Source: Phallusia mammillata (lineage: Eukaryota > Chordata > Ascidiacea > Phlebobranchia > Ascidiidae). From it: 64,000 bases of DNA. The position numbers and the translations under genes were made by a program. This document shows, one piece after another, positions 12,686 to 24,687 of this stretch. Each line of letters starts with the position of its first letter. Within the stretch, counting starts at the first letter, position 1. The stretch lies in NCBI GenBank assembly GCA_003260075.1, contig QLIY01000143.1, positions 45,563 to 109,562 on the forward strand. Direction: 5' to 3'. The notes beneath the pieces are model-generated. The model ran no database searches, was not told the origin of the DNA, and was given only the letters and a program-made list of their open reading frames with translations.

Positions 12686-15600
12686 ACTATTTTTAATTTA
12701 ATGGTGCATTATTTAACAGTACAAATTTCCTTCGAATATATTTGAACATGACACCGACAATATTTTTGTAGCCAAATCTTTAACAACAATTAGGCCAAGC
12801 ATACATTATAGTATATAAACATTGTAATCTTACACCAATAATTCCCCCAATCACTTGCAATGCGTTGACTCCGATTGTACAGAAAGTAACATTTTCAGGT
12901 GCAATGTTGGCTTGCAGGAAAACTAGATCAGTGTAGATCACAAAGTTGTTAACTCCCCCCCCCCGTTACATGCAACAAACAATTGCATGTCTTTGTCGTT
13001 TTTGTACACCTGTCGTTTATAATAGTTAATGTCAAAAATTCGTTTTGAAAAACTCCAGAAATATTTAGCAGTTTTTCCCCCCCCCCAATTCCCCCAATCA
13101 CTTGCAATGCGTTGACTCCGATTGTACAGAAAGTGACATTTTCAGGATCAATGTTGGCTTGCAGGAAAACTAGGTCAGTGTAGATCACAAAGTTGTTGAC
13201 ACCAGTTAACATAAAACCAGCGTAAACTGCCATCACTGTTAATGTTTGGTTTCTGCAAACAAGTTTCAACTGAAATTGAACACATGTTTTATGGCGTGGT
13301 CCGTCATAAAGTGATCTACCATTATACTGGGTGTGCTGTTAAAATGCCAACCCAAAACTTAGGCTGTTTGATCATGTACAAAACGACACGTATATAATGA
13401 ATATATTGGTTTGTAACTTATATGTTTTCATAATGCGGCAGCCAAATTTCATAAACAACATACATTCCCACAGCTTATAATGAAGTTACTTTTAAATCTT
13501 GTTTCAAAGTACAAATTGTCGCCTTTTGAAAAAAAAATGAAAGTCACATATGTTTACCCCCCCCCCCTTAGGCTGTTTGATCATGTACAAAACGACACGT
13601 ATATAATGAATATACTGTATTGTAACTTAGATGTTTTCATAACATGGCAGCCAAGTTTCACAAACAAAATACATTGCCACCGATTATAATGAAGTTGCTT
13701 TTAAATCTTGTTTCAAAGTACGAATTGGCGCCTTTTTGAAAAAAGAAAGTCACATATGTTTTGCATTAACTTTTTCACCTGTATTGTTTAGTTGTAAACA
13801 ATTCTCTTGTCCCAACCAATTTGCTGCATTTGTTTATTTCTGTTTCCATGGCGTACATTTCCGCTTTGCGGTCGCCCTGTTCACAAAAACAACAACTGTA
13901 TTTCACAAACTTGGAAACGTTTATTTTAAGGCTAAAAGCAGTCAGCTATCGTATACACAACAAATATGCGTCGCTAAGTCGAAGATCTTCAGTGTATAAA
14001 AAAGCACAACAAAAGAGATCAAAATTATAGACTTGAGCTTTTAGCTCTATCTCAAACACTACTAACCCTTAACTAAAAGCCTTGCAGACAAGAATTATCT
14101 GTATTTAATTCAAACTTGCGATTTAGGCTTTGGGTTTTGTGAGAAGTCCAAGGACCTCCCTGGGAAGTCTTTGTGTTTTATGTAATAAGATCCTAGTAAC
14201 TCCCCGGGAGGTCCTTTGTTTCCGCCAGCGTTGACAAGTCCAAATATCTCCCTGGAAGGTAAATGTTGCGCCAGCGTTGCTACAGCGGAGCAACGGAGAG
14301 GAGCAACGGCGCGGCGCAACGGAGCAACTCAAGCGTTGCAAAGGGGTAAATGTTGCTGCTTACTATGCAACAGAAACCTGGGTATTATTTTGAGCTGTAA
14401 CATACGCTTCAAAATTACAAACGGTGACTTTTTTATGTGAAATATTATTATTTACGTTTGTTGACCGAACAATAAACTTCATGTATTTTGTTTGGCGTAT
14501 GGTTTTTGTTTATTTTAGAATTGATTGATTTGGTAAAAGATAAGGCTGTTTTGGCATTGGCTACATAAAAAAGCCTTTAATGTCGTGTTTTGTATGTATT
14601 GGGGTATTTGAAACAGCAAAAAAAGAATTTGGCCCCCCCCCCATTTGGTAAAAGATAAGGCTGTTTTGGCATTGGCTACATAAAAAAGCCATATTTGAAA
14701 TGTCTATAAAAAAAAATCTTTTGAACTTAGGAATAAAACCTTTTAGATCGTGTTTTGTATGTATTGTGGTATTTGAAACAGCAAAAAAAGAATTTGAATC
14801 TCTGTGAGATTTTTTGGGAAAAATTTGGATCTCAAAGTATAATGCACATTTTACTAGAAGTAAGAAGTAAAACGAAACAGCAACAAGTACACAATATGGT
14901 GGTTTACCATTCAGATTTGTTAAAAATTGTTTCAATGGACAAATTAAACAATACAAAACTTATGTATGACTTGACTATCACGAGACTAACCCAACTTTTT
15001 TAATGTAAAGAAGAAGAAAAGGAAAAACTAAATAGTAGGTGTTAAAGTTCTGCATTTTTGTGAAGCATTCTGGTATAGCCGATAACATAACAGAAATTAA
15101 ATTCCAATAACGTAATATTTACATCACTTCCACTTCTCATTTTCTTCAGAGCTTGCATAGCCTCTTCAGGCCTTGAATTCCTAATCAGGTAAAATGGCGA
15201 CTCCGGAATCCAAACGCTTGCCACGAGGTAAATGATAGAAGGAATGGCCCCGATAGCAATCAGAAACGGCCACAGTTCAATGTTACCGAGGGCCTGAAAA
15301 AATACACTCATTTTTCCGAATCAAAAGTCTAAGCGCGACTTTTAACTATGTCTTGTTAGTTAGTTAGAATAAAATTTTTGGTTCAAATGTACACGAAATG
15401 TCATTTCCCCTTTATATATATTTTAAGCTAACCCCAAACATGACCAAACATTTTACAAAATGTTTCAATGCACTACTTACACTAGTTGATATTCTAGACC
15501 AGGGGTCGGCAACCCTTGACATGAGTGCCAATCTTGAGGCTGGTTTTTATATGGCACGCCAACCGATTTGCCTGGTGATATTGAAGTAACAATTTAACTT

Positions 15601-18600
15601 GTTACACTTCTTGTTCATAGTTTTTATCATGCCATTGTCTTAAAATTCTGCCTTACAGACACATGACACTCTGCTTTCTACTTATTATTGATATCTGCTG
15701 TCACGAACCACTATTATTTAGAAAAACATTGGCACGCGAGGTCATTAACACATGGAAATAACAAGTAAATTGCGCGTTGCCTAATAGGTTGCCGACCCCT
15801 GCTCTAGACCCTTGTCTAGCCCTAACTTTCTACTGTAAAATGAAGTAAGCAGTAGTGTGATTTGAAACGAATTCGACAACTTTTAGTTAAATCTACATAT
15901 ACTTTACCTTGGGATGTCCGAATGATGGCCCAAGGAGGCATCCACCCCCCCCCCTAAATTGCGCGTTGCCTAATAGGTTGCCGACCCCTGCTCTAGACCC
16001 TTTTCTAGCCCTAACTTTCTGCTGTAAAATGTAGTAAGCAGTAGTCTGATGTGAAACGAATATTCGACAACTTTTAGTTAAATCTATATAAACTTTACCT
16101 TGGGATGTCCGAATGATGGCCCAAGGAGGCATCCTAACGCCACCGCTATTCCACCGTAACTTTGCCAAACCGGAATACTTTTTCGTGCACTCAATTCAGA
16201 TGTAATACTTGGTAGAATGGCTACAAGAAAAACAAAGGTCAAATTCAGTGGTTTTTATAGAGTAAAAGTTCAAAAAGTTCAAAAACTTTGCAGTTAAAGT
16301 TCAAAAAACGTTTCTCTGTTTGTTCGTGTCCAAAAAAAACACGTATTACCATAAATCCCCCCCCCCGTCAAATTCAGTGGTTTTTATAGAGTAAAAGTTC
16401 AAAAAGTTCAAAAAACTTTGCAGTTAAAGTTCAAAAACGTTTCTCTGTTTGTTCGTGTCCAAAAAAAAACGTATTACCATAAACGAGGAACTTTTAGTCT
16501 TAAGCTTTTTGTTTGCACAGTCAGAACACATAAATAGTTTTTATAAACAGTAATTAGATGCAAACAAAAATCTGAAAATTTTTGTGTGCTATATGCCTTA
16601 CTGTTATATACAAATAAACAAACAAATATTTTTGTGCAAACAAGTTATTATGACCAATAAACTCAGTTAAGATGAACATAACTGGGTTCTGCCCTGAAGC
16701 GCCTATACAATTTGGCGACCCCTACTGCTAAGCTGACATGTACAGCATACGAGGCAGGCAACAGTGCTTTTGATTCAACCGGCGGTTTCTCCACTGAGTC
16801 TGCGTAGCTCAGTTGATACCCCCCCCCCGCCATATGGTGGTGAATGCTTGGTGACCGGCTGATGTGGTATGGTGCCTTCAATGGACCTGGTGTGCTGTGA
16901 CCAATAAACGTGTTTAAAACAACTCCTACTGAATCATAAAAAACTGCTTTTTATCCGATATCAAAATTGTTGACGACAGTACTACACTGTAGGCTTCCAT
17001 TTCTGTCAAAAAAATAACACAAAATTTACCGTAATATGCTCCGAGAGGCATTCCCGCCAAAAAACGACCAATTATCATCGCTTCATAAGACCACGTGATC
17101 CCACCAACCAATGACATGATGAGAATTCCGATGATGTTAAACACGTGACAAAGCTGAAGCAATAAATTGTTCGTGTATTTATTTTTATTTAAAGATATTA
17201 ATTCTAAACCCAGCTAGGCATCGAATAAGGATTAAGGACAAGGAAATTTTCTTGCATAATCATAAGGCTGTTAGTTCCTAACTGTATCTCTAGAGCCTAG
17301 GATAACCTAGTTGTTTGTTGCAGCTTGTTAAATGGAAAACCACGTATAAATATCAAAATATTTTCCCTAAAAGTAAAATATCGAAGGCTTAAGTATTTTG
17401 GGACCAAAAATAATCAAAGTAATATGAAACAAACATAAGTAAAAATAATCAAAAAACTAACGTTAAAGCAAATGAACACTGGTGTTCTAATTTAAATAGT
17501 TTGCCGGAAAATCTATATTGAATCCACCACTGCTAAAAAAATAGTGCACACCTGTAATAATCGCTTTGCAGACATCAAAGATAGTAGGAGACCGCTGCTT
17601 GTTCCCCCAATGAATCCTCCAACAATAAGAAACGACATCGTAAGAGTTAGAAGCATTAACCACGTTTCATTTGGCATAGCTTCGCCTGTACGACTCTGCA
17701 ATACACAAGTCAATGTCGGAAACAATGAGAATATGAATTTTCATTTGTATCAAGTTTGGCCATTTTTCAATCATACCCAAAGGCTTGCTTTAATACTTGA
17801 GAGATTAAACAAAGGCACCACAACATATTCCCCATTTATGTGCGTTTTATACAGGGTTAAAAGCACTGCTTGGACAATAAAGACAGCTTAGACATATTTT
17901 GAAGGCAATGCGCTAGTCCAACATCATTTAATGCACTTTCCCCCCCCCCCAGCTTAGACATATTTTGAAGGCAATGCGCTAGTCCAACATCATTTAACGC
18001 CTTTATTATTTTTCTGAACAACGCTTGTTTCGCAGACAAATTTGCATTGTATTTAAACATGTTCTTCACAAATATTTTTCGGCAGACCCAAGCAGTAAAA
18101 GCAAATACAACTTTGTAACCACCATGTTATCTTAATAATAGTGCAACCTTCTAGGCCCATGCTAGCTCAACACAATAACTTTTGATACCACATACCACGT
18201 ATGTTGTGTTGTACATTGACTGCAGAGCTGGTATTAGGGGTCCCATTGCTGTGAAGTGAAAACCGACTGTGAAAAATCCCAAAGGGGTGCTTGCCAATAA
18301 CACGAACACTGCAAACCATGAGTTTTCCTGATAAAATATGAAGGCAGATCAGCATAAAAGAAATAGAAAATCTATGAAAATAAAAATCGATCAAAAATAT
18401 TTAAAAAAAAATCGGTTAAAATAACGTAATAGAAAATTCAGAAATAAGTTAGGAAAGAAAACAGAAATAAGTTAGGAAATGGGTGAATCTAGTTAGGCCC
18501 CTTAAACTATAATTACTATAACGTTCTGCCAATTTAAACAAATATGTGCAGCGGACATATGATGAAGTTATATAACCATTTTCGCACTGAAACCCTTTGA

Positions 18601-18896
18601 AATATCTTTGATTCTTTTCCAGACACATTCTTAACCTTAATATCAAACTAATTTTCATGATTTTAACTAACTTACTAACAGAAATTGTATTAGTCCGAAT
18701 GTCTGTCGGCTTCAGTAATAGGGTTAGTGGCTCAAATCTTAAATGGTGCACCATTTCGGCCAATCTTTGTGCAACTACTAAAAGTTTAGTGGTATAATAT
18801 TATTTTTGAACTTATATTTTAGTGGTATAACTACTTTTGGCTTAATGGGTCTTCAATTTTTTATTGATGTTTTTGACTTACCGGGTCAGATGCCAT
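9272..18896 (-). CDS. SLC2/GLUT-like sugar-porter-family transporter, copy B (complete)
   Basis: Exons in transcript order: 18896-18882 (MASDP), 18327-18196, 17695-17552, 17153-17030, 16220-16099, 15293-15123, 13876-13779, 13252 to about 13087 (continued by its near-duplicate 12954-12834), 12249-12086, 11649-11505, 9400-9272 with stop TGA. The sum is about 471 residues, normal for a 12-TM GLUT-type MFS protein. Seen: GRFLAGMPLG in TM4, TSELSARK before TM5, PESPFYLI after TM6, FMLTGVNNFVIYTD in TM7, LVDRFGG between TM8 and TM9, and the C-terminal PETKGKT signature followed by EIQAHFK. The region matching GPxPIPW of GLUT1 TM10 reads GGSNLATLVL, with no Pro or Trp. The exon that is single (268 bp) in copies A and C is split here into 144 + 124 bp. 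Exon 8 and the inner end of exon 5 appear twice beside C runs, probably as alleles. Confidence 0.88.
9640..9790 (+). mobile_element. tRNA-derived retroposon fragment
   Basis: It contains GTCGTGGGTTCGAATCCCAC followed by CGCAGTCTAGATTTTTGTA, the B box and tail of the family best seen at 19001-19274. It is rearranged and lies in intron 10 of copy B. The rest of that long intron (9401-11504) holds a second tRNA-like retroposon at 10183-10345 and nothing else I recognise. Confidence 0.6.
10183..10345 (+). mobile_element. tRNA-derived SINE-like element, second family
   Basis: The A-box-like GACCGACTGGTTAGCGCAAC is followed by TTGTGGGTTCTACAG (weak B box), then CAAGAAACTTTAGTGGCATTGG and an AT-rich end with AAATAAATAATGG. 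This order is typical of a tRNA-derived SINE. Target duplications were not found. Confidence 0.5.
12596..12685. other. 90-base C run (probable sized assembly gap)
   Basis: Ninety consecutive C on the plus strand in intron 8 of copy B. With 20669-20739, 27260-27343 and 47709-47766 it is one of four long runs; see the findings for why these look like gap filler. Confidence 0.6.
14216..14350. repeat. GC-rich AGCAACGG cluster in copy B intron 6
   Basis: A short GC-rich patch has four AGCAACGG/AGCAACT-type repeats between two GGTAAATGTTGC copies. Several overlapping short frames cross it on both strands, but none has splice or start support. Confidence 0.4.
15500..15801. mobile_element. Non-autonomous hAT-like element
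   Basis: Ends are CAGGGGTCGGCAACCC and GGTTGCCGACCCCTG, with flanks TTCTAGAC and CTCTAGAC (7 of 8). The 302-bp body contains TGGCACGC motifs near both ends. Its right end recurs at about 15956-15993 after a C run, consistent with a second haplotype. Confidence 0.85.
16663..16897 (+). mobile_element. tRNA-cored retroposon, copy with its core lost at a C run
   Basis: It is flanked by a perfect 12-bp duplication TGACCAATAAAC (16651-16662 and 16898-16909). It has the same head (AGTTAAGATGAACATAA) and tail (GGTGGTGAATGCTTGGTGACC) as the copy at 19001, but the tRNA part stops after GTAGCTCAGTTGATA at a 10-base C run (16819-16828) and resumes past the B box. That missing part is roughly 80 bases in the other copy. 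Confidence 0.8.
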
Positions 18897-19000
18897 GGTC
18901 TTCGTTTTTTTGCAACGATACGTTGTTTCTGTCTGCAACTAGAAATGAAACCAAAGTTATTGCAAAAACGAAGTAACAAATTTATACTCAAATGATTATA

Positions 19001-19274
19001 TAAGTTAAGATGAACATAAATTCATAACTGGGATAAGCTGACATGTGCAGCATACGAGGCAGGCAACGGTGCTTGTGATTCGACTTTCGGCGGATTCTCC
19101 ACTGGGCCTGTGTAGCTCAGTTGGTAGAGCGCGAATCCCGGAAAGACTCCTGTCGTGGGTTCGAATCCCACCGCAGGCTAGATTTTTCTAGCCTACGCCT
19201 TGCCTATGGTGGTGAATGCTTGGTGACCGGCTGATTCGGTATGGCGCCTTCCATGGGCCTGGCGTACTGTGATT
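19001..19274 (+). mobile_element. tRNA-cored retroposon, full-length copy
   Basis: The element is flanked by an 11-bp duplication AAATGATTATA (18990-19000 and 19275-19285). Layout: a head of about 105 bp starting TAAGTTAAGATGAACATAA, a 73-nt tRNA-like core at 19106-19178, then about 95 bp ending at GGCGTACTGTGATT. Acceptor (7 of 7), D (4 of 4), anticodon (4 of 5) and T (5 of 5) stems can all pair. The A box is GTAGCTCAGTTGG and the B box GGTTCGAATCC. A SINE normally starts with its tRNA part; here it is internal. Confidence 0.8.
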
Positions 19275-20666
19275 AAATGATTATAGGACGAATTATTCTT
19301 TATCGCGCGGTGTTTTCGTTGCGTTGTGACCTGCTTGCGTTTAATTCCTTTTTCCTTTGTTTATCGTGCACTGTATTACGCGCATTAAGTGTTATTTACC
19401 CTGATGAAGGCGACCTGTATAGGACGTCGAAACGTCTGAATAAAAATACATTTGCCAGAAGAGCTCTTTAAACTTGAAATAAGTTAATACTTAGTTTTTA
19501 GATTCCAAAAATGCTTGAAAAGCATACCGCCGAACTATACCATAATTAGCGAATATTTTGTACGTAACCTTCAAGTTTTGCAATGGAAAATAAAAACAAA
19601 AACATTTTCTTTTTGTCTTAAATTTAGCAAAAGACAGCACAAAATTATCTACCCTGCAAAGTTTAATTCTATGAATACTTACAATGTAATTCCACAGACT
19701 ACAAATTCAGAACTGATATATTCCATGTTCTCTCGGAGTTTTATATTCCAGTTATCAACACATATCCTTCTTCTTACTTCTTCTTCTTCTTCTTGAAATG
19801 TCGGACAAAGGTCACGTGGAATTTGAATAACAAATCAAATTTCTGGAAACGATTTCTTTCTGAAAACAACGCATGTGTATTTCGTGTTGAATAGAGTTGG
19901 CATTTTCATGGAAATGTTTACTCAAAAGCGAATTTGTTATATATCTTAATTTCATAACCAGTTAAGAAGACTCATCGATAAATATAAAAAGTAAAAAAAG
20001 TCCGCCCCCCCCCCAAAAGCGAATTTGTTATATATCTTAATTTCATAACCAGTTAAGAAGACACATCGATAAATATAAAAATTAATAATAAAACTCCATT
20101 TAAAAAACACACACATACATAAATAACCTTATAATTCAATCCCAAGACTTTTATTTTAAAATTGTGGCAATTTTTGCTTTTTAATGTTGTTAACAACAAA
20201 AGTGGACCCAAAAGTGTAGCGGATTCTCAAAATATACAAACTTTTTCCAATAAATAATTTTTTGCAAAATTTGTGCAAATTCGTCCATCATGAGAATTTG
20301 AGATAGGTTTCTAGAGGTCACATAATTTTCAAACTGAAAAGGAGGCCTATTTCACAATCACGTTTGAATTGAAATAATGGTTGTTTTTGCGCAAAAAAAA
20401 CTATTCAAAGTAAATTTGCTGTTTAATATGATCTTTTTTATAACAACCAGTTTTTTTTCGAAACCATTTTATCTCAAATCGATAAAAGATTTCCAAGTAA
20501 ATGTTTCGTAGAGTTCAGCGAAATCTTATTTATCCGAAATGGTTATAACTTAAAAACCATTGGTATGAAACAGCATTTTCAGAAACCATTTCAAATGCCT
20601 AAGTTCAGCCAAGTACACCTACTTGTTATTGTCAATATGTCGTCGATAACAGGTTTGATATGCAGC

Positions 20667-20739
<73 letters not shown>

Positions 20740-21719
20740 AGGAATTCGTTTCGTTGTAATTCAATCTGCAGGGCCATTGTTGACTACTGCTTAACTCACT
20801 GTCATAACATACCTCTGTTAATAGCACGGATATGTAAAACAAATGCAGAAGCTGTTTTGAACTTGAGACGTTCCAAATATGCTTTGTGGCTTTTTATCAC
20901 AACTGCGACGTGTTCAAGTGGAAGCTTATCGCTTTGACATATGAAATGTTTAAAAGCAGACAGGTTTACCACAACACGCAAAGATGTTACGACAACAGAT
21001 GTGCCATGCAGTTTCGTTAACACCGGGACACAATAAATATTAAAACTTTGTCGTGCTGGTTTTCAAACTTGGTTTAGAATAAAAGGCTAAATGGGTAAAC
21101 CATACCATATCTTGTGGTGGTTGCACATCTTGATATTAAATTAATTTGGTAAAAAATTCAAAAAATGCCTATAGGAAGATTTAATTATTGAAAATTCCTT
21201 TTGTGTCTGCTAAAAAGACAAGCAAAGTATATTGTTTAAATATTAAAACAAATATGTAAACAACTCTCGATTTTTGGGAGGCGGTTAGTAAACTTAGTAC
21301 GGCATTTGCAATAAAACGTTTATGCAAAGTTCGTAAGTTTTTGTGCACAAAATAGGGGAAGTTTGGTAAAATTGTAACAACACTATTATTTATAACAAAC
21401 TGTACTATGAAACAAAAAGTAACACATTTTGTTGTTTTCTTGGCTAAGCATTTTCCAAAATTCATTTCGCAAACAGCAATTAAGGTCATACATCTTAACC
21501 GCTAATCAGACACCAACGCGCGTCATTCAGGTCGACTGTGACGTAACTTTCCACAATAATATGGTAAACTACAAGCATCTGTTGCAGTTCTGGGTAGTGC
21601 AGAGTGTTATTGTCACTCACGAGAAAAGCAAAACATTTTTTTGGCAAAAGTTTAAAAAGAAATTTTAATGACTGCAAAATGTGCCAAAAAGACCGAAATT
21701 CATCACAAAAACATCATAC

Positions 21720-22010
21720 ATATTTTTATCAATTTAAGTGTCTTAAGAAACCTCCCTAACAAGCGCTATGGTTGGTTCTACAAAACTGTTTGTGGAGCCC
21801 GCTTTAACCATGCAAGGCTCACTTATAACAATATAAGCGCTATAGTTGAGCGAACTAAGCTCGTTAAAAACTGCTGCTAAGTGTTCAAAGTTGTGCTACA
21901 AACGAACCTCGTTAGAAAACCCGCTTTGAGCGTACAAATCAGTGCGTGCAATAAGCGCATTTGTTTGACTGCACGAAGCTCGTTTGAAAAATACTTTAAT
22001 TTAGGTTAAA
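21720..22010. repeat. Dispersed tandem family with ~70-bp unit, locus 2
   Basis: Units carry GTGGAGCCCGCTTTAACC, AACAATATAAGCGCTATAG-like and GACTGCACGAAGCTCGTTTG segments. It is related by eye to 4200-4500 and 27960-28500. Confidence 0.5.
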
Positions 22011-23698
22011 ATCCTGTCAAATCTGGTGCACAAATAAGTTTTATAAATTCCTCCAATAGCATTCTTACCAATTACGATTTACTGTGGTTTATAAAACGAA
22101 AACTGAACGCTTTGATTTTTGCACAAAGCCAGTTCTAGCCTGTGAACAACAAAAACTGAAGTGATTTTAGCGCTTTCGTAGCTGTACAAGTTGTAAACCG
22201 ATTAAAGTGGTATTAAATGGAGGATTAGTTAAACCAGACGGGCGTAGTGCATGGATTAAGACGGGGACTGGTAACTTACACCAAACCACTGCCAACAGTA
22301 AACCGTTATTTCCAACTTTTCTGCATATCACCCCCCCCCCCACCAAACCACTGCCAACAGTAAACCGTTATTTCCAACTTTTCTGCATGTCACTGTGGTT
22401 TTGTTGTTGATGCGGAAAAGTGGAAAAGTAAAAAAGCGGAACGGAGGAAAAGTCAGAAATCTGTTTAGGCTAAAACGGAAAGTTTTTAAACAGATTATTT
22501 TAAGGTTTAAAATCTTTGCCAAAGTGAAACCAAGTGTCTGATTCCTACGAGTTTTTGTAAAAGTCTTTTAAATCAACTTTTGTCTTGAAATTGCCAAAAA
22601 GTCTCGATATACTTTAACGCTGTGTTGCGATTCCCATTTTGCTCATATTACGTCACACAATGAGTGAGTTTTAAATGCCCGTTGCGCTATGGTTAAGTGC
22701 TGTTACAAAACGAAAGGGCAAAATCGTGTATGTAACAAGCGTTGTGGCTGACTGCACTTTCTTACAAGTAGCAAAAGCAATTTTCAACCACAGAATTAAA
22801 CCACTATAGCTGCATTGCCGCTCGTTTTAAAGATTTCACGCCTTAGGTCAAAGTATACCTTTGCTGCAAATTACAGGCTCATAAGATGCCCGGTCACCTC
22901 AGCGCCCATTTATTTTAATTGCTTCCCAAATTACACACAAAAACTGCCCAAATTTTAGCCATTCTGCTTCAAGCAATTGCTTCAAACTACAAATTAAATT
23001 ACTTTGTATTCTTAAGTTTTTGGAATTACGTTCTTAGTGTTCAAGAAACAATTTGACTCTATAAAAACAGATAATCCTGTTTATAAAAACAGATAACCCT
23101 TCAATTACGTTCTTAGTGTTCAAGAAACAATTTGACTCTATAAAAACAGATAACCCTCTTTACACAAACCAGCTTCTATATTATCTTACGTTTAATTATT
23201 TTGCATTTTCATATATTTCGTTTAGCCATGTTCCACCAATTGTGCCCTTCACTGTTTTGCGCTCAATAACGTTTTAACGTTGCCCAGCTATTCCCAACTT
23301 GCTGATTTTTCGGTCCAGTTGGGTCACTATGCCTTCTTTCACGAAGAGAAATAACAAAAACTCATTTCAATCTTGAGACTTGGATGTGGTTGCTTTTATT
23401 TATGTTTTTGCTTTGTATTGGCAAAATAATATGTATGTTCCTACTTTTATGTTTCTTTTCAATTCAAGATATGATTGATTACGAATATCCAATTTTTGTG
23501 ATACGAATCAGAGTTTTAAAAACTTTGCGGTACAAAGTTGACAAAAGTAGGGTCCTTTATATTATCTTTGCAACAAAGTAATATAACAAACAAATTTGCA
23601 AGTCAATTGCGTTTCAAGTATTCGCTGCATCAACTAATAATTACTTTGCCAATAGGCCTTAGGCAGCATCAGAAATATGTCTGTTCAAAATGCCAAAC

Positions 23699-23705
23699 TA
23701 TAAAG
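23699..23705 (+). promoter_or_regulatory. TATA-like box of secreted peptide 1
   Basis: The motif TATAAAG lies 88 bp before the ATG at 23787. The paralogue has TATAAAA 86 bp before its ATG. About 100 bp of sequence upstream of both boxes is also related, including GCGTTTCAAG and an AGGCCTT block, which supports a real shared core promoter. Confidence 0.5.
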
Positions 23706-23786
23706 CAACCATGTATGCAACAATGTTCTATCTCATTGTAGCAAAAAGTATTTTTGACGATTTTTCAAACGTTTCTAGAATCGAAA

Positions 23787-24471
23787 ATGAAACCTGCGTA
23801 TGCTTTTGCATTGATAATAATAATTTTACCATTATTTACACAATCTAACTTAATTGACGGTAAGTTCTAGTGGTTGCAAATTTATTTTTTATTATAATTT
23901 TCTTTCAAAATTTTGTGAAATGCAAAATCATGACGTCACAAAAAACAAATGTTCGACGTCATTCACTTACATAAATAACTTTTTCAAATCAAATTGTTGT
24001 GTATAGTGTAAGATATGAGCATCTTAAAGATTAAATTTAATTTGAACAAGAGTTTTCTGTTTATGAAAAAGGTAATTGATAACCTAAAGTGCTAAGAAAA
24101 TAGTTACTTAAACGGTATTTCATTAAATCATCAGTACTATGTAAAAAAAAAACTCTTTTCAGAATTGATAAATTCATACTATTGTCCGATACTTTGCTCT
24201 AAAGATGAAAATGGAAATTACAAATACACAGATTGCGACAAATTTGGTAAGTTATTTCGCAAGAAGACGAAATAAGTTTGGATTTTTTTTGGAGTTTTAG
24301 TTTACAAACAAAAGCTATGGCTATTCAAACAAAAGCTATAGTTATAACTATTAAACAAACGTAAACTACAAACATTTTATTTCAGATTCATTAAAAGGGA
24401 TTTGCAACTACTGCCGATTAAACAGATGCCGCATATGGGCATTCCCAATTCGTTTCATTTTTAGTTCTTAA
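23787..24471 (+). CDS. Small secreted six-cysteine peptide, paralogue 1
   Basis: Three exons: 23787-23859, 24163-24246 and 24386-24471, both introns phase 1 with GT-AG ends; 80 residues. Residues 1 to about 20 (MKPAYAFALI then IIILPLF) are a clear signal peptide. The mature part has Cys spaced C-x3-C-x12-C-x9-C-x2-C-x4-C, including GNYKYTDC and ICNYCRLNRC. It is basic towards the C-terminus and ends IRFIFSS. A TATA-like box at 23699-23705 lies 88 bp before the ATG. The gene has the same exon phases and core motifs as the gene at 30819, 7 kb downstream on the same strand. I do not recognise the family. An epithelial or haemocyte effector, a protease inhibitor or an antimicrobial peptide would all fit, and none is shown. 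The third exon recurs after a C run at 24608 with a different C-terminus. Confidence 0.7.
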
Positions 24472-24607
24472 ATCACTGATCTGGTCGACAACTGTACATA
24501 GGAGTGTTCATTGATGCATGCAAAGGTGTCCTTTTTTTCTATTTCTCTTGAATTTCCCCCCCCCCCTAACTATTAAACAAACGTAAACTACAAACATTTT
24601 ATTTCAG

Positions 24608-24687
24608 ATTCATTGAAAGCGATTTGCAACTACTGCCGATTAAACAGATGCCGAATATGGGCATTACCAATTCGTTGTGTTCATTGA
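24608..24687 (+). other. Second version of exon 3 of secreted peptide 1 (probable allele)
   Basis: After the C run at 24556-24566 the sequence restarts with the intron end and acceptor of peptide 1 and an exon 3 of 80 bases in the same frame. It encodes SLKAICNYCRLNRC then RIWALPIRCVH and a stop. Relative to 24386-24471 it has two substitutions and lacks about 50 bases after PIR, so the reading frame runs into DNA that is 3' UTR in the other version and gains a seventh cysteine. It is probably the other haplotype; a true extra exon is possible but less likely. Confidence 0.6.

Larger units (their letters stand above)
18897..23786. other. Intergenic region between copy B and secreted peptide 1
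   Basis: After the tRNA-cored retroposon (19001-19274) and a dispersed repeat (19280-19460) comes a CTT microsatellite near 19770, a duplicated segment around the C run at 20005, the 71-base C run at 20669-20739, the ~70-bp tandem family at about 21720-22010, a duplicated segment at the C run 22331-22341, a direct repeat at 23025-23150 and an ACGTT-type element at about 23205-23350. No gene is supported. Confidence 0.55.

Noticed and set aside
14110-14440. Overlapping frames in a GC-rich patch (RRAVAPLRCS and similar)
   Set aside because: All derive from an AGCAACGG repeat cluster inside intron 6 of copy B.
19106-19178. A functional tRNA gene
   Set aside because: It folds well, but the anticodon loop (CCGGAAA) lacks U33, it has one extra base before the anticodon stem, and it sits inside a retroposon with target duplications.
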